Assembly: GCA_025360495.1 (NCBI GenBank)
Contig: JANYCC010000138.1
Span: 1 to 33,947 of the forward strand
DNA length: 33,947 nucleotides
Source of the DNA: Verrucomicrobiota bacterium
GTDB taxonomy: Bacteria > Verrucomicrobiota > Verrucomicrobiia > Limisphaerales > UBA9464
Direction: 5' to 3'
Shown in pieces: positions 23,995-33,947 of the stretch (the stretch's first letter is position 1; each line of letters begins with the position of its first letter). Both the position numbers and the translations under genes were made by a program. The notes beneath the pieces were generated by a model that worked only from the letters and a program-made list of their open reading frames with translations, searched no databases and was not told where the DNA came from.

Positions 23995-25323
23995 ATGACC
24001 TCTTCCCCGCGCCTCAAACTGTTCGTGATGATGGTGCTCGAGTTTTTCATCTGGGGCGCCTGGCTCCCGCTGATCTTTGGCTACCTGCCCAGCCTCGGGT
24101 TCAGTCCGGGACAACAGTCGTTGATCCTCGGCGCCTTCCCGGTCGCCTCCATCGTGGGAATGTTCTTCAGCAACCAATGGGCCGACCGCCACTTCGCCGC
24201 CGAGAAGTTCCTGGCCGTCTCCCATCTGATCGGCGGCCTGGCGATCCTCGGCTGCGCTTTCACGACGACGTTTCTGCCATTTTTCCTGCTGATGCTCGTG
24301 CACTGCCTGCTCTATGTGCCGACCATCTCGATCACCAACTCGATCGCCTTCGCCAACATGAAGGACCCGGCCAAGGAATTCGGCATCGTCCGCATGGGCG
24401 GCACCATCGGGTGGATCCTCGCCGCCTGGCCGTTCACTTTCATTTTTGTGGACTGGGCCGCCGTCTCGGCCGCCGCCCCCGTGGGTTTTGTCGATTGGAT
24501 CGGGAAAGCCCTCGCCCATCCGCTGACCGGGGACCGGGCCAATGCCGCCCGCAGCTCCACCTTCGTCGTGGCAGGTGTCGCCTCGCTCGTCCTCGCCGCC
24601 TTCAGTTTCACCCTGCCGCACACGCCGCCCAAGAAGGCGGCCGCAGCCGGTGACAAGCTCGCCTGGGTCGAGGCCATGCGGTTGCTCAAACATCCCTTCG
24701 TGCTCGTCCTCTGGCTGGTCACCTTCGTCGATTCCTTCGTCCACAATTGCTACTTCAATTGGACCGGTGTCTTCCTCGGGACCGCCAAGGCGGCCGGCGG
24801 CGTCGGCGTGGATGCGCCTTGGATCACGCCGGTGATGAGCATCGGCCAGGTCGCCGAGATCCTGACCATGTTCGTCCTCGGCGCCGTCCTCAAGAACCTC
24901 GGCTGGCGGACCACGATGATCTTCGGGATCCTGGGCCACACCGCGCGATTCGCCGTCTACGCCTTCTTCCCGCAGAGTGCCGAGCTGATCATCCTGGTCC
25001 AGGTGCTCCATGGCATCTGCTACGCCTTCTTCTTCGCCACGGTCTATATCTTCGTCGACGCGTATTTCCCGAAGGACATCCGCTCCAGCGCCCAAGGCCT
25101 CTTCAACCTTCAGATCCTCGGGTTGGGCGGACTGGTCGCGAATTCAATCTGTCCCTGGCTGATGCAATCGGTTTTCACCTCCGCCAAGGGGGTCAACTTT
25201 CAGGGCATGTTCCTGGTGCCGCTGGTCGTTTCCGCCGCCGCCGCCGTGGCCCTCGCCCTGTTCTTCCATCCGCCCAAGGTCGGGGCCGCCCAGATCGTCG
25301 GGGGAACCGCGCCGGCCCACTGA
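23995..25323 (+). CDS. MFS transporter resembling nucleoside:proton symporters
   Basis: A 442-residue inner-membrane transporter with 12 helices. The start MTSSPRLKLFVMMVLEFFIW and the conserved block PTISITNSIAFANMKDPAKE, FGIVRMGGTIGWILAAWPFT match nucleoside permease (NupG/XapB)-like MFS proteins. The family is widely found beside sugar-metabolism genes in PVC bacteria. The ATG at 23995 has AAGGA about ten bases upstream. The long in-frame start at 23857 is rejected because the added residues are non-membrane and arginine-rich. Close spacing (58 bases) to a Tat-exported xylose-isomerase-like protein suggests joint work on an unknown carbohydrate or nucleoside. Confidence 0.85.
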   Translation: MTSSPRLKLFVMMVLEFFIWGAWLPLIFGYLPSLGFSPGQQSLILGAFPVASIVGMFFSNQWADRHFAAEKFLAVSHLIGGLAILGCAFTTTFLPFFLLMLVHCLLYVPTISITNSIAFANMKDPAKEFGIVRMGGTIGWILAAWPFTFIFVDWAAVSAAAPVGFVDWIGKALAHPLTGDRANAARSSTFVVAGVASLVLAAFSFTLPHTPPKKAAAAGDKLAWVEAMRLLKHPFVLVLWLVTFVDSFVHNCYFNWTGVFLGTAKAAGGVGVDAPWITPVMSIGQVAEILTMFVLGAVLKNLGWRTTMIFGILGHTARFAVYAFFPQSAELIILVQVLHGICYAFFFATVYIFVDAYFPKDIRSSAQGLFNLQILGLGGLVANSICPWLMQSVFTSAKGVNFQGMFLVPLVVSAAAAVALALFFHPPKVGAAQIVGGTAPAH

Positions 25324-25381
25324 ACCGCGCGCAGCCAAACCAGACAGCAGGGCTCGCACGCCAAGACGCCGAGGCACGCCC

Positions 25382-26299
25382 ATGAAAACTCCGCTCTCCC
25401 GCCGCGAGTTCATCTCCGGTTCGATCACCCTCGCCTCGGTCGCCCTGGCTGGTTGCACCCACGGCAGACTCGGGGTCAACCAACCCCCAACCGGCCGCCG
25501 GTTCGGCATCTCGCTGGCGGAATGGTCGTATCACAACGCCCTGTTCGGAAAGAGGATGTCCCACTTGGATTTCCCCCTCGTCGCCCGCAGGCAACACGCC
25601 ATCCCGGCCATCGAATTGGTGAACCAGTTCTTCATGGACAAGGCCACCGACCCGGCTTACCTGGCCGAATTCAAAGGGCGCGCCGATGGCGAGGGCACAC
25701 GGATCCTGCTCATCATGTGCGATGACGAGGGTGAACTCGGCGACCCGGACAAGGCCCGGCGCCAGGTCGCCGTCAACAATCATAGGAAATGGGCCGACGC
25801 CGCGAAGTTCTTCGGCTGCCATTCCATCCGGGTGAATGCCGGGACCGGCGACGACGGGAGCTTTGAGGAAAAACAAAAACGCGCCGCCGACGGCCTCCGC
25901 CAACTCACCGAATACTGCGCCGGGCTCGGCCTCAACTGCATGGTCGAAAACCACGGCGGCCTCGCCTCCAACGGCCGCTGGCTCGTCGGTTTGATGAAGC
26001 TGGTCGATCACCCCCGGGCCGGCCTGCTCCCCGATTTCGGCAACTGGTACGATTATGATCGCTACCAAGGGGTCACCGACATGATGCCCTATGCGAAGGC
26101 CATCAGCGCCAAGTCCCACGACTTCGACGCCAGGGGGGAGTGCATGGAAACCGACTACCACCGCATGATGAAAATCGTGCTGGGCGCCGGTTACCGCGGC
26201 CACTTGGGGATCGAGTACGAAGGCGAACACCGTCCCGAACCCGAGGGGGTGGATCTCACCAAGCGCCTGCTCGAGCGGATCCACGACGAATCAGCCTGA
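25382..26299 (+). CDS. Tat-exported sugar phosphate isomerase/epimerase-like lipoprotein
   Basis: A 305-residue xylose-isomerase-like TIM-barrel protein. The N-terminus has a twin-arginine signal SRREFISGS followed by a hydrophobic stretch and the lipobox ALAGC, so it should be folded in the cytoplasm, exported by Tat and lipid-anchored. Barrel signatures seen are FGISLAEWSYHNALF, the ENHGG motif with metal-ligand Glu, DFGNWYDYDRY and IEYEGE near the end. These provide the usual Glu/Asp/His/Glu metal site of the AP-endonuclease-2/xylose isomerase superfamily. Extracytoplasmic isomerase or dehydratase activity on a sugar is inferred. Specific substrate is unknown. It follows the MFS gene by 58 bases. 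Confidence 0.88.
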   Translation: MKTPLSRREFISGSITLASVALAGCTHGRLGVNQPPTGRRFGISLAEWSYHNALFGKRMSHLDFPLVARRQHAIPAIELVNQFFMDKATDPAYLAEFKGRADGEGTRILLIMCDDEGELGDPDKARRQVAVNNHRKWADAAKFFGCHSIRVNAGTGDDGSFEEKQKRAADGLRQLTEYCAGLGLNCMVENHGGLASNGRWLVGLMKLVDHPRAGLLPDFGNWYDYDRYQGVTDMMPYAKAISAKSHDFDARGECMETDYHRMMKIVLGAGYRGHLGIEYEGEHRPEPEGVDLTKRLLERIHDESA

Positions 26300-26311
26300 C
26301 GACCGGCGGCA

Positions 26312-26390
26312 CCGGACCTCCGCACGGGTCGGGGGAACACAGGACCCCAGAGCTTCAGGACCTCAGAATCCCAGCGCCTCGGAGGTCCGG
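26312..26390. repeat. Inverted repeat between convergent genes
   Basis: CCGGACCTCC (26312-26321) and GGAGGTCCGG (26381-26390) are a perfect 10-bp inverted pair enclosing about 59 bases. It lies between the stops of the isomerase-like gene (plus) and EF-P (minus). The interior repeats the words AGGACC and CAG. No T-run follows, so it is not a standard terminator, though it could act as a transcript-end barrier for both genes. Confidence 0.5.
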
Positions 26391-26397
26391 CCGGACA

Positions 26398-26958
26398 TCA
26401 CGCCCGCTCCATGTACTTGCCCGTCCGGGTGTCGATCTTGATCTTCTCCCCGGTCTTGATGAACAGCGGCACCTGCACCTGCACGCCGGTCTCCAAGGTC
26501 ACCATCTTCTGCACGTTGTTCGCCGAATCACCCTTGATGCCTCCCGGTGCGTCGGCCACCGACAGGACCACGCTCGGTGGCAACTCCAATTGCACGGCCT
26601 TTTCGGCCACAAACGTCATCGTCACCGATCCGTTCTCCACCAGGAAATTCTTCACATCGCCCACCATCTCGGGAGGCACGGTGACCTCCTCATAGTTGTC
26701 GGGATCGACAAAGACATAGTCCTCACCCGTCTTGTAGCTGTAGTCCATCTTCTTGGTCATCAGCGGGACCGTCTCGACCTTCTCGGAGGAACTGAACCGG
26801 ACGTCCATGGACTTGCCGGTCTTGATGCTGCGCAGGATCCCCTGCACGAAGGCGCGCAGGTTCCCCGGGGTCCGGTGGGTGACCTCGAGCACGACGCACA
26901 CATCGTTGTTGTGAAGGATGGCCATCCCCTTCCGGAGATCGTTTGCGTTGACTGCCAT
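26398..26958 (-). CDS. efp: Elongation factor P
   Basis: A 186-residue three-domain translation factor that relieves ribosomes stalled at polyproline. It shows MAVNANDLRKGMAILHNNDV, then the tip loop HRTPGNLRAFVQ, the KTGEDYVFVDPDNYEEVTVP domain and a C-terminal OB domain ending KIKIDTRTGKYMERA. At the tip, the usual modified Lys (E. coli Lys34, PGKG) is replaced by Asn33 with Leu34-Arg35 following (PGNLRA). Lysylation or hypusination at that position is therefore impossible, and a modification of Arg35 is only conceivable. Length is normal. It diverges from a glycosyltransferase across 109 bases. No Shine-Dalgarno is visible. Confidence 0.95.
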   Translation of the reverse strand: MAVNANDLRKGMAILHNNDVCVVLEVTHRTPGNLRAFVQGILRSIKTGKSMDVRFSSSEKVETVPLMTKKMDYSYKTGEDYVFVDPDNYEEVTVPPEMVGDVKNFLVENGSVTMTFVAEKAVQLELPPSVVLSVADAPGGIKGDSANNVQKMVTLETGVQVQVPLFIKTGEKIKIDTRTGKYMERA

Positions 26959-27067
26959 AAGCGTGAAAAAGAGTCTGTAATCGGCCGGTTTTCGACGGAA
27001 TTAGGAAACCACAAACTATCCAACGAAGGGTTGATTGCAAGCCCGGTTTTCCGTCCACTGCAACGTC

Positions 27068-28210
27068 ATGGCCCCACCTCCCGTCCCCGCGTCCCCGGCC
27101 CGGATCCTCGTCCGCTCCGTGAACTGGCTCGGGGACGCCGTCATGACCACCCCCGCCCTCCTCCGACTCCGCGAACACTTCCCCGCCTCCCGCATCACCC
27201 TCCTCTCCCCCGCCAAACTCGCCACCCTCTGGTCCCCGCATCCGGCCCTCGACGACGTTCTCACCTTCGCTCCCGACGATGGCGCCTGGACCGTCGCCCG
27301 CCGACTCCGCCGACTCCGCTTCGATCTCGCCCTGCTGCTACCCAATTCCCCCCGCTCCGGCCTGGAAGCGTTCCTCGCCCGCATCCCCCGCCGCGTCGGG
27401 GGCGCCTGGCCCTGGCGCAATTGGCTGCTCACCGATGTCGTCCGACCCGCCCCCGGCTTGGTGAAGATGCGCAAACGTCGGCCAACCGAGATCGCCACGC
27501 TCCTGCGTTCGCCGAATCCCCCGCCCCACTGGGGCCTTCCTACGCCCGGTCCGGAGTCGCACCAACTGTTCCACTACCTGCGACTCACCACCCATTTGGG
27601 CGCCAACCCCGCTCCGCTCGCCCCATCCCTCGCCCTTCCCCCCGCGGAAATCGCCGCCGCCCGCGAACGGTTCGGACTCAAATCCTCGGTCCGCTGGATC
27701 GGCCTGAATCCGGGCGCCGAATATGGTCCCGCCAAGCGCTGGCCCATCGAGTATTTCACGCTCGTCGCCCGCGCCCTCACCAACCGGGTCCCCGGCGTCC
27801 GAAACCCATTCGGTTTGGTGCTCTTTGGTGGTCCGGCTGATCTCGGGACCGTCGCCGAAATCATCACGTCCCTGCGGAATCCGGCGGTGCCCGTCGTCAA
27901 CCTGGCCGGGCGCACCTCCCTCCGCGAATTGGCCGCCGCCCTGGCCGCCTGTTCCGACCTCATCACCAATGACACCGGTCCCATGCATGTCGCCGCAGCG
28001 GTCGGCACCCGCGTGATCGTCCCGTTCGGCAGCACCTCCCCCGAACTCACCGGCCCGGGTCTCCCCGGCGATCCCCGCCATGCGCTGCTCCGGTCCGGCG
28101 CGCCCTGTTCACCCTGTTTCCTCCGGGAATGCCCCATCGACTTCCGTTGCCTGCGGGATCTCGGCCCGGAACAGGTGATCGGGCAATTGCGAATGACCAA
28201 TGACCAATGA
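27068..28210 (+). CDS. waaF: Family 9 glycosyltransferase (heptosyltransferase II-like)
   Basis: A 380-residue ADP-heptose:LPS heptosyltransferase-like enzyme, which would add heptose to lipid A core in the cytoplasm. It shows the N-terminal LVRSVNWLGDAVMTTPALLR, the mid-protein WIGLNPGAEYGPAKRWPIEY donor-binding region and the diagnostic NDTGPMHVAAAVGTRVIVPFGSTSPELTGP near the C-terminus (split here as two segments, NDTGPMHVAAAVGT and RVIVPFGSTS). The ATG at 27068 is preferred over a TTG at 27035. The last codons (MTNDQ) are written in an AATGACC repeat, so the original C-terminus may have been extended by repeat growth. Gram-negative envelope is implied. The gene symbol is by family, not exact function. 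Confidence 0.85.
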   Translation: MAPPPVPASPARILVRSVNWLGDAVMTTPALLRLREHFPASRITLLSPAKLATLWSPHPALDDVLTFAPDDGAWTVARRLRRLRFDLALLLPNSPRSGLEAFLARIPRRVGGAWPWRNWLLTDVVRPAPGLVKMRKRRPTEIATLLRSPNPPPHWGLPTPGPESHQLFHYLRLTTHLGANPAPLAPSLALPPAEIAAARERFGLKSSVRWIGLNPGAEYGPAKRWPIEYFTLVARALTNRVPGVRNPFGLVLFGGPADLGTVAEIITSLRNPAVPVVNLAGRTSLRELAAALAACSDLITNDTGPMHVAAAVGTRVIVPFGSTSPELTGPGLPGDPRHALLRSGAPCSPCFLRECPIDFRCLRDLGPEQVIGQLRMTNDQ

Positions 28211-28257
28211 CCAACGACCCTTCGTCATTCGACATTCGACATTCGACATTTGCCATT
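28191..28257. repeat. Heptad tandem-repeat tract at the waaF/metH junction
   Basis: AATGACC is repeated three times (28192-28212, the last continuing AACGACC), then ATTCGAC three times (28227-28247) and decayed units ATTTGCC. It spans the end of the glycosyltransferase gene and the gap before metH. The two heptads are partly complementary (GTCATT against AATGAC), so both can pair. Confidence 0.7.
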
Positions 28258-28333
28258 CCCCCCACCCATCACCGCATCCTGATACGTTGATTTCTGACTT
28301 GGCCCAACCTTCGGCCCGGGCTAGCTTCAGGCC

Positions 28334-32188
<3,855 letters not shown>

Positions 32189-32689
32189 GCGCCGATAGAC
32201 ATCGTCCCCCCTGGGAGGGCGGGTTTTCCTACCCGCCGCCAGAAGGAGCCTGCGCAGCGCCGGGTTCAAAGACACCCTTCGGACGAGCTCCGAGAGTCCC
32301 ACTTGAACAGGAGAACGCAGAAGTCGCAGAGGCTTGAATCGCAAAAGTTCAGCCGAACCGCGAATAAACGCCAACGAACGCGTATAGGACCGCTGACATG
32401 CTCCGGCGACCCGAGGGGATGCCTCCAATTAGCGTTCATTGTCGTCCATTGGCGGTTACCCATCTGAACACTTACCTTGAATCCCATCCACGCACCGCCC
32501 GCGACATTCCCGCCAAAGTTCCGTGCCAGCGGAACGAAGGCAAAACCTCTCCCCACCGGATCAGGGCCCCCGTCGGGATTGCCCCATGTTGGTAGGGCGA
32601 GGTTCACCCGAGCCGCTCAGGCGGGGTTTCAAGGGTGCAGTGGCAAGAGACGCCCCCACTGCCCACTGATCACTGATGACTGATGCCCC
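32189..32689. other. Repeat-rich intergenic region after metH
   Basis: About 500 bases without a convincing gene. It holds a 7-bp hairpin (32218-32224 with 32231-32237) 30 bases after the metH stop, which lacks a T-run. It also has dispersed words such as GAGAACGCAGAAGTCGCAGAGG (near 32310-32331), AACGCCAACGAACGC, TAGCGTTCATTGTCGTCCATTGGCGG and a TGGTAGGGCGAGG element (32589-32601). ACTGATCACTGATGACTGATG heptads (about 32663-32683) end just before the LRR gene stop. These look like recurrent intergenic repeats of the genome, but only one copy of each is seen here. Confidence 0.5.
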
Positions 32690-33781
32690 TCACGGCGCCC
32701 GCAGTCGGTAGAAATGGTTGGGACGGTCGGTCCACTGCGGACCGCTGAAATAGGACGAGCCGCCAGTGAGGGTGTTCGTTCCTACGGGAGACCAGCTCGG
32801 ATAGGCCAGATCCGTGCACGCTTCCACCACGATAACCAAGCCGTCGGCCCCCGTGATGTTGAACCCGAATTGACCCTCCAGCCCGCCGAACTTGGCACTA
32901 TTAATCTGCACCTGTGGGTTCCACAGGACAGTCGGACGCCCCCCAGATTTAGGACCCCAGCCGGTCGTTCCAGGCAGATAATAGAGGATCGCCTCACCAT
33001 CCTCAATGAACAGAGGCTGCCCCCCATCGTTGGGGGCATTTCCCATGAAGTAGACTCCAGTCAGACTCGCGCACCGCTCGAACGCCCCGTACTCGATGTT
33101 GATCACGCTTTGTGGTATTGTGACAGTGACCAGCTTGCTGCAGGCAAAGAACGCCTCGTTACCAATGTTGGTCACGCTATTGCCGATGGTGAGGTTGGTC
33201 AACCCGCCGCAGACAAAATACGCCCGTCCTCCGACGTTCCTGACGCCGTTGGGAATTGCTACGTTGGACAGGCTCATACAGTAACCAAACGCAAAGTCCT
33301 GGATGTTCCTGACGCTCTCAGGCAGCGTCACATTGACCAGCTTTGTGCAATAAGCGAACGCCGATTGCCCGATGCCGATGACGCTGCTGGGAAGCGTGAC
33401 GTTGGTCAACTCGCTGCAGCCGGAAAACGCCTCGTGCCCGACAGTGGTGACGCTGTGGGGAATCGAGTAGCTTCCGGCTTTACCCATCGGATATCGGATG
33501 AGTGCTGTCACGCTCTTGTTGAGCAAGACCCCATCAGCACTACCATAGACGGAATTCAACTCCCCCACCGTTATGCCGCTCAGACTGGTGCAGCCGAAGA
33601 ACCCTGAGCCCCCGATCGAGGTCACGCGGTTGCCAATTGTAACGCTGATCAGGCTGGTGCAACCGGAGAACGCCTGATAGTTGATGCTGGTGACGCTATC
33701 GGGGATCGTGACGTTGGTCAGGAGATCGCAGCCAGAGAACGCCCAGTCCCCGATGTGGGTGACCGGCAAACCATCGATCAT
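32690..33781 (-). CDS. LRR_5 (BspA-like) surface-type protein, N-terminally incomplete
   Basis: A 363-residue protein built of about nine 23-residue leucine-rich repeats of BspA/LRR_5 type with the pattern VTxIGxxAFxGCxxLTNVTIPxS, interrupted once by an island near residues 74-110. It ends with a beta-rich domain (WNPQVQINSAKFGGLEGQFG and SPVGTNTLTGGSSYF) like those ending many Verrucomicrobia surface proteins. No signal peptide precedes the first repeat. The frame upstream of the ATG reads FEGAGIIPD before MIDGLPV, which resembles the normal repeat lead-in, and is closed by a stop. The gene therefore looks 5' truncated, possibly a decaying copy. Confidence 0.75.
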   Translation of the reverse strand: MIDGLPVTHIGDWAFSGCDLLTNVTIPDSVTSINYQAFSGCTSLISVTIGNRVTSIGGSGFFGCTSLSGITVGELNSVYGSADGVLLNKSVTALIRYPMGKAGSYSIPHSVTTVGHEAFSGCSELTNVTLPSSVIGIGQSAFAYCTKLVNVTLPESVRNIQDFAFGYCMSLSNVAIPNGVRNVGGRAYFVCGGLTNLTIGNSVTNIGNEAFFACSKLVTVTIPQSVINIEYGAFERCASLTGVYFMGNAPNDGGQPLFIEDGEAILYYLPGTTGWGPKSGGRPTVLWNPQVQINSAKFGGLEGQFGFNITGADGLVIVVEACTDLAYPSWSPVGTNTLTGGSSYFSGPQWTDRPNHFYRLRAP

Positions 33782-33925
33782 GTCTGGAATGATTCCCGCA
33801 CCCTCGAAACGTATCCGTCTTGGGAACTACGTCTAGGCGAAGGGGCGCGGATTCGCGCAAGATGGGGCGATGCAACGAAATCCGGTTCCTCGACAGCGCT
33901 TCATCCCCGCCCAACGGGCAAGGCT

Positions 33926-33945
33926 CCTGGCGTCCTACCGCCAGG
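33926..33945. repeat. Hairpin at window end
   Basis: CCTGGCG (33926-33932) and CGCCAGG (33939-33945) form a perfect 7-bp stem with a TCCTAC loop. The TCCTACCGCCAG wording recurs in part at 32228-32240 (TCCTACCCGCCGCCAG). It may be a dispersed palindromic element. Confidence 0.4.
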
Positions 33946-33947
33946 GC

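Noticed and set aside
28191-28257. CRISPR array
   Set aside because: The repeat units are seven bases in direct tandem without spacers.
28211-28333. Cobalamin or SAM riboswitch before metH
   Set aside because: The gap is only 123 bases, half of it heptad repeats, with no B12-box or SAM-box sequence recognised.
32218-32237. metH terminator
   Set aside because: A 7-bp hairpin is present but no T-run follows, so it was not called as an intrinsic terminator.

Overview
The window is GC-rich bacterial DNA, most likely from a member of the Verrucomicrobiota or a close PVC-group relative. This is an inference. It rests on an ECF-type sigma factor opening with an FPSTHWSIL motif joined to a WD40 Ser/Thr kinase, an elongation factor P with a TPGNLRAF tip loop, a DUF1559-style pseudopilin, an LRR_5/BspA-like protein with a Verrucomicrobia-style C-terminal domain, and intergenic heptad 'words'. 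No rRNA, tRNA, CRISPR array, insertion sequence or phage gene was seen. Nearly all genes look chromosomal and intact.

Layout. 1-463 is gene-poor with two terminator-like hairpins. 464-4512 (minus) is a tightly overlapping type II secretion operon, gspF-H-I-J-K. Upstream on the same strand lie an L-fuconate dehydratase, a universal stress protein and a small AMPK/CBM48 glycogen-binding-domain protein, with gaps of 62, 12 and 31 bases, so one long transcript is possible. A cyclic-nucleotide-binding-domain protein diverges from them (7028-7489, plus) and meets tyrS tail to tail. 8809-9358 has no convincing protein gene but contains a strong plus-strand terminator with no obvious gene to terminate. 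9359-13956 (minus) is a sigma factor and giant Ser/Thr kinase pair with an ATGA overlap. 14136-16068 (plus) holds an unrecognised membrane protein and a DUF2071 protein. 16142-19635 (minus) holds a POT-family transporter, a dihydrodipicolinate-synthase-superfamily lyase that is probably not DapA, and an acyltransferase-3 membrane protein.

20042-20276 (plus) is a self-contained small gene: a leader able to form two mutually exclusive hairpins, a strong Shine-Dalgarno, a 38-residue Lys/Ala-rich histone-tail-like peptide and a near-perfect terminator. 20442-23743 (minus) is a GntR/YtrA-type regulator, ABC ATPase and membrane permease operon with a pseudopilin gene between ATPase and permease. 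The regulator's promoter overlaps a perfect inverted repeat, which suggests autoregulation. 23995-26299 (plus) pairs a nucleoside-permease-like MFS transporter with a Tat-exported xylose-isomerase-like lipoprotein. EF-P (minus) diverges from a family 9 glycosyltransferase (plus). A full-length cobalamin-dependent methionine synthase fills 28334-32188. The window ends in repeat-laden intergenic DNA and an N-terminally incomplete LRR_5 surface-type protein on the minus strand.

The candidates most worth following are the 38-residue basic peptide with its switch-like leader, the orphan terminator at 9278-9309, the Lys-less EF-P tip, the sigma factor/transmembrane kinase pair, and the pseudopilin embedded in the ABC operon.
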